From the NCBI GenBank assembly GCA_022264855.1, contig JABYQU010000071.1, forward strand, positions 79,421 through 143,420: DNA of 64,000 nt, read 5' to 3'. Numbering within the stretch: the stretch's first letter is position 1; every line of letters starts with the position of its first letter. The notes beneath the pieces are model-generated. The model was given only the letters and a program-made list of their open reading frames with translations, was not told where the DNA came from and searched no databases. The position numbers and the translations under genes were made by a program. The DNA comes from Lenzites betulinus (taxonomy: Eukaryota > Basidiomycota > Agaricomycetes > Polyporales > Polyporaceae). Below are positions 30,577 through 40,995 of this stretch, one piece after another.

Positions 30577-32763
30577 CTATCGTGTCCCCATGCAGGGGCA
30601 CACCTCCCGTTCGGTGACGGAGGATGATGGGCCCTCGATTCCGCCGCCCTTGAACTTTGCCTTAGAGAAGACCATGTCCGGGAGACTTAATGCTCTCTGC
30701 AAACATATCATTGGTCGTTTGAAATACGTAATGACAGGCGACGCACACTCACCGAAGAGGGCCTGCGAGCCATTGGGGTGTGTGAAGGGGGAATGATGGA
30801 ACCATTCGAACGGACAGAGATGTCCGGCACGGAAGAGAAAATTGCGGTGTCGCCCCGCGATGCGTGTGGTGTAGGGAAGAACGACCTTGCGTTGAGACAT
30901 GCCATGAAGGAGTTGGCGTAGACTGGACGAGGGATTTAATCACGGACGAGATGACGTGGGGTTCACGATACTCACGCTTGCCCATGATAAAATCGGTAGC
31001 TATAAACCAAGCCGTCCATGGAAGCACTGTGAACTATGTGAACTCATCAGCTCGTCATCATCGAAGAGGCAGGCGCAACGCGGGCCGCATACTGCAATCA
31101 AGCGGACTAGTGCGGCCACTCTGCACAATATTAAGTCGCCTATACGACAGCTGGGGTAGCAGGAAGGAACGTACGTGACTAGTACACATCGGTTGATGGC
31201 GAATGTTACGAGCTGCATTGTGAACGTTTGCACTCTCGGGCTATTACCCAAGAAACGCTGTCAGCAGGTTCACTCAATGTCGTTGATATGGTACATGCCT
31301 ATCAAATTCCGGCGTGCGACCTCGGGATAGTTGTATAAGAGTGCCGGCGATGAATGCGTCTGACAGAACGGCGAGGAGCGTATAAGGAAGGGCGGCGGAG
31401 AACTGGGAGAAACGGCATGAATTTGGGCATATGACACCGTCAGGGCTGGAGTGACTTACAGCTATCCGCGACAATGAGTCCAGCGCCGAGCTTCTCTACC
31501 AATCAGCGGCGCCCCAGACGGCCATAAATACCCTCACCTATGGAACGTGGAAACCACCTTGACAGTGGCACCTGGTGGATGAATCAGCAGTGGGCTACTG
31601 CCAGGTACACAAGAAGGCTCACATGCGCCCAGGACTACGTGGGCGAGGACAAAGACGGTCTGTATGTCATTAGCAATGATCGAACGTGATAACTCTGGCA
31701 TAGCGAGTCTCACCAAAAGAGACGGAAGCGTATATCTCGTAAAGCTAGTCTGGCATACTACCATGGAATTAGCCCGACACGCGCTCGACGATGATTGGAA
31801 AGCCCACGCTTGTGAATCCTCTTGATAAAGAAGCTGCAATGCGGGCTAAGTTTACGCGTTGCTCCATATAGCGACTGTTGACGTACCTTTGCACTACGGC
31901 AGCAACGATGAGCTTAGAGAGTGCATCAGGATGTCATCTACTGGTAGAGATGTATATTGCCTACGTTTAATACCCCCGAGGCCTTGAGTCATGACACGGT
32001 GAGCGAGGCGATTCGTGTTCAGGCGTGTAAGTCTATAACTTACGAAAAACGAACTGCATGACCGTCGCGTGGTCAACATCCGTGAATGACACACATCCGC
32101 ATCAGAGTGACACGTACCGCCTTGCCAATGATTCGTGACCAGAAACCGACCCCGTGCTGACCATTCCCCACTGTGATGCACGAGCATGTAGCGTAATCGG
32201 ACCGCTAAGACCTCCGTAGCAACTCACCGCCCAATAGTATAGCCCATGACAGACTGGGGCACTCGTCAGCTAACGCTGAGCACAAATTCCGGTGGGCCCT
32301 CACCGAGTATAACGTTCACCGAATCGAGGGCCCTACGAGGCTTTGAGCCTCGTTGACTCGTCTAGCAATCAATAGGCGATTTTATACTTACCATACGAGC
32401 AGAACCTGCGACGATTAGTCTCTGACCGTGTATCCCCACGAGTACACTAAACAGAACTCACCCATACTTTCAGTTCGGGGCTATCTCGTGGAAACCTGAT
32501 CAGATATACATATGTCTACACAACGTCAACTTCAGCACTGCACAGTCCACCTTCCCGCGGAGAAACTGGGTCGCGTACCTGCAAGGTACTGATTCCGTAA
32601 AGACTGTGTGGAGTGCATGACGTGAGCATGGTACTGCGGATCTCGAGGAACAACTCGCGACGGCTGTGCCGCGATTCAGTGCCACTGACAAGGTCGAAAT
32701 CATTTGCCCGATGAGAAGTGCGCCTGTGTACACAAAGGACTCTGCATCAGCACCTCGCGGCAT
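30577..32763 (-). CDS. DUF6534-type fungal multi-pass membrane protein
   Basis: A gene of about ten short exons, found by joining in-phase pieces. ATG at 32763 begins MPRGADAESFVYTGALLIGQ. Later pieces are IQTVFVLAHVV, VEKLGAGLIVADS, FSAALPYTLLAVLSDAFIAG, LIQLSRGRTPEFDRVQTFTM, QLVTFAINRCVLVT, VLPWTAWFIATDFIMGK and LYANSFMACLNAR. The last two are the family signature of the final membrane helix and loop. The C-terminus ends CPCMGTR at 30577. The family has about seven helices and no known function. One intron (from 31298) appears to use a GC donor. Upstream exons between 31850 and 32650 are not individually resolved, so the gene could carry lesions I did not see. Confidence 0.7.
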
Positions 32764-35113
32764 TGAACACGGGAGAACTGCGCGTGCTTACCGAGATCGT
32801 CATTGTAGCGATGCCCCATTTACGCCGGCAAAGAGCAAACCAAAGCAAGCGAACGCCAGCGCGTCCCGAGGAGAGAGGGTGTCTTAGGAGAGGGGGTGTC
32901 TTAACTCGAACACGAACCAAGCTCGCAACCGACGCACGGAACAGGAAACCAGCACGGGCGGGATCGAGGACAGCACGGAGACCGAGGCACGGAGCGGAAG
33001 CGAATCCTGACACGTCCACCCGGGTCTGCATATTATAACCGACTTCTGCTCGCCGCCGCGCCCCCGTGCCCCAGGCCGCATACACTCGGACGCAGTCTCC
33101 AGACCAGAGGGGCGACGCATGGGAAGCGCGAACCACGCTGCGAATGGAACTCCGCCCCTGTGTGTGTGAACGACACACAAACCCTGCAGCCTGCAGGCCT
33201 TGGCGCGTGGGAGCGCCGTGACGCGCACTGGGCCCTCCCCGCGCGAGGGGTAGCGTACTGCGTGCACGCGCCCACGCAGGCCCACGGGAGGGGGCGCATT
33301 GTATTGGCAGCCTGCTTCGGCCCGCGGGAGCCCACGCCCCCCGGTGAGAGCAGGATTGTCAGTGTGTTGGACATACGGACGATCCTACGCCACTGGCGCG
33401 GCGCGTGGGCGACGGAGGGTCCGTATAGGCCCCGAGCAGCGGAAGGCATGGCAACGCGCCCTTGGGCTATCTCCTGGTTATGGTGGGCGTTGTGAGCAGC
33501 CTCTATCGTGTGCCGGGCCGCTCACAGCGGCTCGCGATGGATCAGTCCGTCTGACGTACGAGCTCTCGGGCACGGCGCACACGGACTCCGCGGCTTCCCA
33601 GCAGGCATTTGCTGGATGCTTTGCGGCTCAAATCCGGGAAAATATTCTCTGGTGCTCGCTGTAGCTGATACCGTCGCCCTGGAGGGGAATCCTGCGGTTG
33701 GACCTGGGCTTGGCACAGCTTAGAGGAATGCTGCGATTACACAACGCAGAGCCGTCCGTAGTGGCGGGCTCCCGACTCGGAAGCAAAGCGCACAACTGCT
33801 AGAAGGCACAATATGGGCGGATCAGGCATGAACGGTTCACGATCCCTGGTACAACGTACCAGACCGGTGGAGAGGAACTCTGTCGGTACCGAGGACCCGG
33901 GTGCCCTCGCACAGTGCGGCGCACACTTAAGGCGTGCTGGGCCAGATACCGTACTCGGGGGCGTCATATGACGACGACGATCTAGAGCGTCCGCACCAGA
34001 GAAGACACATATCGCAACGCTGCGCTAGCGGCGGAAAAGGTTAATTTACCGCCATCAGCGTTGCACATGGAGGGATCTATATACGAACTCACCAGCAGCA
34101 ACCGCGCCGTGAACGCGCGAACGGGAACACATTCGGCACCGAGCCCATCCCGCCGCCTCTCCCGGATGCCGCTCCCCGTCCGTGACATCGCGAGTCCAGA
34201 AGCATTCCGCCATTGCATACCCCCGCGCCGTCCTCTCATTCTGAGGGCGCCGCCCACCCAGAGCTCGCACACGCTTGTGCGGCGGCCGACAGGCTCTCGT
34301 AACGCGTTCGAAGAAGTCGAATCCGCGAGATGTCAGGAGATGTCCTGATGCATCTGCGACGAACCATCCCGCTCTTGTCAGATTCGCAGTGGATCGCCCA
34401 GGCACTATCAATGTCACTCACCGAGCGCGTCCCGCGGTCCCGCACCCCCCACTGAAGAACTGTTCGGCACCGAGGGGCGCATCCCGTCTGACCCTGGAGG
34501 CGATACGTCAGAAGCCCTATGTACGCCCATACGCCAAACCTTTCCATTCTTCGGACCGACCGACGGCCGGTGGGCGGGAGCGGGCGTCGATCTTGGTGGG
34601 ATTGAGGCCCGCGCTGTTCTGTCATCCGGCGATGCATAATACGGGGCGGTCATTAAGAACAATTCGTGGCGCGACAACTACATAGGTAAAACACACGGCA
34701 AGAAAATAATCAGGGGGGCGGGGGCGGGGGCGGGGGCGACGGCGAGATGGAGAGGAAATAGCGATATATGGGAAAAGCAGAAGAGGACGAGCGGCGGCGG
34801 CGGAGCCGTCGGAGGTGTATGGTGTATCGCAGACAGGGAAAAAGAGGGAGTGCGGATCGGAAGGGATGATACCGCCGGATGTCATGTGGACATGCGGCCG
34901 CCCACCATTCCTAAGGCCCGTACGTACCTACGCTATCGTATGGGAGTATATGGCACAAAGGGGTCGGAGAAAGGTGAAAAAACCAGAGCATCAGTCACCC
35001 GTCCAGTCGATAGACAATATACACGTAAAAGGCGATATGGCGAGAAAAGCGTGGCGCCTGCTTCTCAGAAGAGCATCCCCTGCAAGTTGGGCAGGAAGGA
35101 GCTGCGAGATCCG
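32764..35113. other. Gene-poor stretch, about 2.35 kb
   Basis: Many short open frames on both strands, none with a recognisable domain or consistent exon pattern. A near-duplicate GGTGTCTTA pair lies near 32880-32902. A G-rich run of repeated GGGGGC lies at about 34712-34740. The right end is the 3' flank of the BQT4-like gene. Confidence 0.5.
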
Positions 35114-36510
35114 CTAGTCAGCCAATGGCACACACGATATTTCAGAGCGGGCGACATACATAGCACCCAATCCCGCAGCGAATGCAAGTGCGCCCCACGC
35201 GAGGGACTTGCGCTCCGGGGGGAGCTGACCCAGCAACCGGACTCTGCTGTTGGTCGCAACAGCGCGCTCGGTGACCTCTTCTAGCTCGCCAGACTCCTTG
35301 AAGTTGAAGCGAAGCTCCTTGGGCTCATCCTCCCTGGGGCGTTTGACGCCAGCCGGCTCCTCCTCAGTCAACGCCTTCTCTGTCTCGTGCTGGCTTGGGC
35401 TCGGAGCAAGCTCTCCCTCTGCCTCTTCTTGCTGTTGCACTTTAGCCGCCTTGCGATCCGCTTTCAACTTGGCGATCAGCTCTTTCTGCTCCCGGATATC
35501 CTCATGCATATTGGGCTCCGCGACCTTCGCAGCCTCGACATCCTCATCCACCGCCGTCTCGTCTGATCCAGCGGGGGTCGGCATTGCGTCCCGGGCAGCC
35601 TTTCGCGTCCGGGGCGTCTTCGGGGCAACAAGAGGTTGAGCAGGCGACGTGGGTGCACTTGGGCTCTTGAGGCGTGCCGAGCGGCGTGGGGCGGGGGAAG
35701 TGGCAACACGAGAGGGCGGAGGGGAAGGCGGGACCGCTGCTGGCTCTTTCACGGGCGAAGTAGCGGCGGCCGTCGCTGCAGTAGGCGATGCTTCACGACG
35801 ACGCTTGGCTGGGGCCGGGCCGGGCTCAGCGGTTGGAGAGGCTGTCGGGGTGGGCTGTTGGGCGTTGCGTGCGCGACGGAACGTCGTGTTGGGATCGGGG
35901 ACGGCAGCAGCGAGCGCGGGGATGATGTCGTGCAGCCCGTAGCTGTCCGCGAGGTAGAGCGCTACATCCGGGGTAACCCACGTCCCTGCGAAACGCGCCT
36001 TACCGGACTTGTTCGCGCCTGAGGTGTCGAAGGACATTTTCACCCAGTTCGTCTCGCCCCGCTCCGCCTCGTCGCTGGCGGTTGGGTACGCCGCACGGAA
36101 CATCGTGGTGAGGCTGATCGCGCCCGTGTCGAGTCTACGGAGGATGAAGGCGTGTCCGGTGGGCTGCGATGCGGTCAGTATGGAGCGCAAAAACGCGTAC
36201 GGAAGTACGGGAAGGGGCACGCACGGTGGGGATCTTGATTCTGCCCACCTGTGTGGTTGTGTCAGCATTGTTCTCCGAGCGCAGATCGGGCATCACGCAC
36301 GATGGTAGACTGTCCATCTCTCACAATCTCCTGAAACTTGACTGCAGGCGATTTCGACGCGTCGACTATTGAAGAGATGAGGGTCCGCGGCGGGAGAGAA
36401 GGGCGGGGAGACGTACACTGTCTGATATGCGGGTTGACATGATCCTGGGGAAGCGGGGGACGCGGTACGCCCGGCTTTGGGACCGCGTAGTGCTTGCCGT
36501 TGGCAGGCAT
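35114..36510 (-). CDS. BQT4-like inner nuclear membrane protein (APSES/KilA-N type domain)
   Basis: ATG at 36510 (MPANGKHYAVPKPGVPRPP). Small exons (about 36425-36510, 36308-36350, 36227-36249) lead to a long last exon ending at 35114. The N-terminal 170 residues hold an APSES-like DNA-binding fold (FKFQEIVRDGQSTIVG, GHAFILRRLDTGAISLTTMF, RAAYPTASDEAERGETNW, FAGTWVTPDVALYLADSYGL). A Pro/Ser/Ala-rich linker and a charged coiled-coil stretch (HEDIREQKELIAKLKADRK) follow. One C-terminal membrane helix (SLAWGALAFAAGLGAMYVA) closes the protein. This layout matches S. pombe Bqt4, which tethers telomeres to the nuclear envelope. The telomere role here is inferred from the family. Confidence 0.82.
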
Positions 36511-37107
36511 GGGTTCGGTGTGGGCGCGAGGAGAGGTTCGGCGGGAAAAGCGGGGAGGGGCGTGGCGGACTCGCGATCTCTCTCGCCCAACAGCGCGCGT
36601 TGTGGCAGGGGCCAGGAGGTTAGACGCCCGTCTCCCATCAGCCGCCTTCCAAACATCCCTTTCATTCTCCGCCGGCATCTCCCGGCGCCCTCTGAGGCAG
36701 GTCTCGTTGTTCAACGTCTCTTCGTTCTCCTCCAGCGTTCGACTCTGAGCCCTCTGACGCCACCAGTGAGCACGATAACACGCAGTCAACCACCATATAC
36801 TTCTGCAAAGTCCACATCGCCCCTCAATTAGCACTTCCTAGTACTGTTGCTACGACTCGATGTAACAATTGCTAACAATTGAAAGTCACAGAGACATGAG
36901 CTCAAGCCTGAACATACGTTGCATTGATAATTGAGAGACTACCGTTGCCAACCCGCGGAGCCTTTAGGGCTCTGATTCTCACTTCGACAAAATCGACGTG
37001 CGTACATCCTAGGCAGCCCAACCTTGAAACGCTGCCCCACTTCGGTACGTACGCGTCCAGGCATTCTTGCTCTCATAACTGACGTACTAACACGACTAAG
37101 TGAAATC
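36511..37107. other. Intergenic, no gene seen
   Basis: About 600 bases between the divergent BQT4-like gene and F-box-like copy 1. The part near 36840-36940 is AT-richer than its surroundings. I see no coding exon. Confidence 0.45.
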
Positions 37108-38780
37108 ATGTCCGCCTGTATATCTGGGCCCCGTCTCAACTATGACATCTTCTTTGAGCTATTCTACTACGTTTCTCGACAATCCGACGTTGCAGCACTT
37201 ATGAGCACTTGCGCCACACTCTGGAATGATGGGCCCAAACATCTGCTCGCATTTCCAGTCATCATCCGACAACCATCTACGCTACGCTCATTCTGCACAT
37301 TCATGCTCAGCGACATGGAATCCCGCGCTCCACTTCTCCGACAGTTCTACTTCATGATATCGCTCGAACAGGACTGGGATACTCCATCTGAAGACGAAGA
37401 TGACAGGGACTCCGAGCCCGGACAGTACCCCCGCATGTCGCAGGATCTTGTGAGCATGCTCGCTCAAGTCTTTGAGAACACGATGAACCTCGAGGATCTC
37501 AGCATGGAGTGACCCGATTATCTCTTTTGTTCGATCGACGACGAATGCTTTGTGTCAACGGCCATAGCCAAACTCGAGCACATCCGGCGATTCCATACGA
37601 CCATGGTCTCAGACGTAACGGGTGGGGTCCTAAGTATCGCAAAGTGGTCACTGGTGGAGCTTGATATAGTTTCTGATTGGGACAATGCCCGAGTTGATCT
37701 GTTCCCTGAGGACCTTCTCTGGCTGGTAAAACAGCATTCTGCTACGCTGGAGAAGCTCACTGTGCGCCGTGGGTGTCTCACTAATTCATTTGAGGAGGTC
37801 GATAATTATCACCCGCACCCAGGCCATATGTCATGCCCTCATCTTCACACACTTGTTCTACGCCACCTCGACGAATTCGAAGATGTCACCATCCTTCATG
37901 ATGCATTCCCTGCCCTCCGTCATCTTGAACTCTCCTTCGACATTGATTGGGACTTCTACGTGGAGGAAATGCGCGAGGACGCCGCGCCCAAAGACGGCGT
38001 GGTCTATCCGTGGGACGTTCTCAACCGCTTGTGCGGAGCCGTGGACGCGCTGTATAGCTTGTGTGGTGCCTACGCTGCGAACATCCTCGAAGTGTACCGC
38101 ATACACTCCGACAAGGAGCTACTCAAACGGCTGCGCACTGTGATTTCGGACGTCCAACCGACCCATCTGGTGTTGCACACTGGCGGGTTCGACTCCAGCT
38201 CCCAGTTTTTCGCCAAGGACATTCTCCACCTCCTCCCAAAGGAGGAAACGAAGGTAACCCACCTGGTGCTGACCATGAAAGCTTCGGCATTCAAGGGTAC
38301 CATGGACGCCTTCTTGGTGAGTTCATTTCTCTGCTGGTACGTCTTCGGCGACGGCGCCTGACACAAGGTATGCAGCTCGCTCTCACAGAGCTACTACGCG
38401 CACACCCGGTCCAATTCCTCATCCTCCGCTTCCTGAAGCGTGTGGTATACGACCAGGAACTGGCTAAAAAGCTAGAGGCCCGGGGCTCCCGGGTGCATCG
38501 TCAGGACGAGGATGAGCCAAACGAGATCGTCGACGCTCTGAATGAAAGATCTATGCCTTCCATCATCGAGCGGTTCTTCAAGGCTGATCCGACGCTCGCT
38601 CATATTGTCGTGGACATCGAGAACGAAGGCTTTGATTATTGGCAAATCCAAAACAAGGACGACGGCCTGCAGGTACGCCTGATGCACGATGACGCGGGTA
38701 GTGAACGCGTGAAAGCGCTGGGGCTTGGCCTGAGGGATGGAAGGATCAGGGCATTTTGTGACGATGTCCGGGGCGAATAG
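37108..38780 (+). pseudogene. F-box-like/LRR-type protein, copy 1, with in-frame stop
   Basis: ATG at 37108 (MSACISGPRLNYDIFFELFY). An F-box-like start (FELFYYVSRQSDVAALMSTC) is followed by a leucine-rich region. The frame is open from 37108 to 38316 except for TGA at 37510-37512. An intron (38317-38375) with good sites then leads to a last exon ending at 38780. Copy 2 has a sense codon at the stop position (GAA AGC against GAG TGA). The rest of the frame (about 420 codons after the stop) is undamaged, so the nonsense change is either recent or read through. Such F-box proteins normally recruit substrates to SCF ubiquitin ligases. Confidence 0.72.
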
Positions 38781-39650
38781 GTGACCCTGTTGCGTCTCTC
38801 CCGTCGCCGGACACCAATCTCAAGGTGTGCAAGATTATGGTGCAAGTGTTTCCGCTGAGAGCAGCGCCCTGTAGAATAGAAAGTTTTAGGCGCTGTTACC
38901 AATGGCCTACCAGTGATCCTTTCCAGGGGAGAATTGGCACACATGAAACATTGAGGCTTGTGAGAAGGAAGTAGGTGAGCCCACCCGAACAAGTGCTACT
39001 AGTATTACATACATCAGGAACCGGGTGCATCAATGCCATGTGAGAATTCCTACAACGTTTGAATGCTGTTAAGCTTTCAGAACCTTCTTAAACGGTCTTA
39101 CTACCATTACGACGCTACGCGGTCGAGCACCACAAGTGCTCGCTACCAGGTTGTCTGTATTGCTCTCCAAAACCGCTCAATCTTCTCCGAGTCCTTGCTT
39201 ATAGATTCTCGGCAGGCGCGTGCGAATCTCCCGGCCCTTTGCGGCAGGTCTCGTTTATCGATTCGTCGACAAAATCACTGATGCTGGCCTAGGTCGCCAC
39301 GAGTGGGCATAATAACGAAACCCCTCTGAATGCACGCAAAGTCGAAGCTCTGACAGCACCTGGTTCTGTTGCTATGCGCCCTGACAATTGTCAACGATAT
39401 GATTCCGAGAGTTGAAACGTTGAAGCTTCGAACGAAATTCATTCAAGGTATTAAGTACAGACAATTGAGCCAGTAAGTACTGTTTACAGGCGTGACGGGG
39501 GCTTTATAACTTGGATACTTATATCGATCACGCTGACGTGCGTATGTCGCGAACAACAGGACCTCAGCATTGCTTCACTCTCCGGTAGCGTCTAAGCTTT
39601 CTTACTTGGCTGTGTATATGATGTATTAATGCAATCAAACATCACAGACA
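38781..39650. other. Intergenic between the two F-box-like copies
   Basis: About 870 bases without a supported gene. No mobile element ends were recognised. Confidence 0.45.
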
Positions 39651-40221
39651 ATGACAGACATCATCACCCAACACCAATCTGCGTCGTGCGAGACCATGGA
39701 CGTCGATATACCTGAACCAAGACTTTATTACGACCTCTTCCTCGAGATCTTCCGCTGCATTCCCCGACAATGCGACGTGGCGGCGATGATGAGCACTTGC
39801 AAAACACTCTGGATAGACGGGGTTAAATATCTGCTTGCGTTTCCAGTGGTGATCCGACAGCCTTCTACACTGCGCTCATTCTGCACATTCATGCTTAACG
39901 ACATCCCCTTTCGCACCCCACTTCTTCGACAATTCTACCTCATGATCTCGGTCGACCTTGGGGACTGGGATTCTCCATCTGAAGACGAAGATGACAGGGA
40001 CTCCGAGCCCGGGCAGTATCCCCGCATGTCGCAAGATCTTGTGAGCATGCTCGCTCGGGTCTTGGAGAACACCACGAACCTCGAGGATCTCAGCATGGAA
40101 AGCCCCGATAACCTCTTCTATACAATCGACGACGATCCTTCGTGTCGGCGGCCATAGCCAATCTCGAGCGCGTTCGACGCTTCCATGGGACCGAGGTCAT
40201 AGACCTATCGAAAGCAGGCCA
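39651..40221 (+). pseudogene. F-box-like protein, copy 2, truncated and frameshifted
   Basis: ATG at 39651 (MTDIITQHQSASCETMDVDI). It is closely related to copy 1 over the F-box-like region; a 38-base stretch around 39975-40012 is identical. Near 40135 it lacks one base relative to copy 1, which brings in a TAG at 40155-40157. The similarity itself stops soon after, at about 40221, so only the first third of the gene is present. Confidence 0.75.
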
Positions 40222-40995
40222 GTCTGACATGGTGATTAATCACTAGACTGTAGTTAGAGCTGTGTCCGTATCCAACCCCGTTTGTGCTCAGCGATGAAGC
40301 TCTGGATGGATTCAGAGACGATCTCTGGATCAATCCAGAAGTGATCCTATTCTGGGCGTGGCGCCACGCGCGCCCTGCCCTTTTGGGCACGGTGCCATGC
40401 GTGCCGTTCCCCTTCGGGCTGTTACCACTTGCTCCATTGGGATTAATGTTAATAATCTTTCCGCTCACTTGTTATAGCCTGCTTGAATCTGAGATCATGA
40501 GCTCAGGGGCGTAAATCAGGCACCGGCTTCACATGCTTGCTGTCGGTAGCCTACCTGATCGGCGCATTAGATTTGTCGGCTCAGATCTAACCAATAGCAT
40601 GCACTGTTTGTTTTCTGCTTCCGAGACTACTATAAATGATTTCTGAGATGAATCTGAGGATCTTCGGGATTACCTTCTCTCACAAATAGAGTAAGACATG
40701 TTAGAGTACTATAGTAGTGCTGACCACTGTTCAGGGATTTTCGCACTGGGTCCTGAAGTCTTCTGCGGCTCGTACTGCAGCGCCTCCGTTATTTCTCGGT
40801 GCTTTTGATACTAGTTTTCTGTTGCGATGTCATAGACAGACCCGAGCCATATTTGTTTTGTACAGTGCCAAAAATAGTATATTGCAGCGCTCAAGCGGTG
40901 GATAACGACATCAAGAGTACGACAAGCATTACAAGTATCATACAAAGGACAAGATCACGGGCGCGCAAGCTAGAAACTAATAACCTAAAAGTACA
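40222..40995. other. Intergenic, no gene seen
   Basis: About 770 bases between the broken F-box-like copy and the 3' end of the homeodomain-like gene. No recognisable feature. Confidence 0.45.

Noticed and set aside
32764..34885. Series of 60-145-codon frames on both strands
   Set aside because: No recognisable domains, no consistent splice joins, and overlapping frames of similar length as expected in GC-rich DNA.
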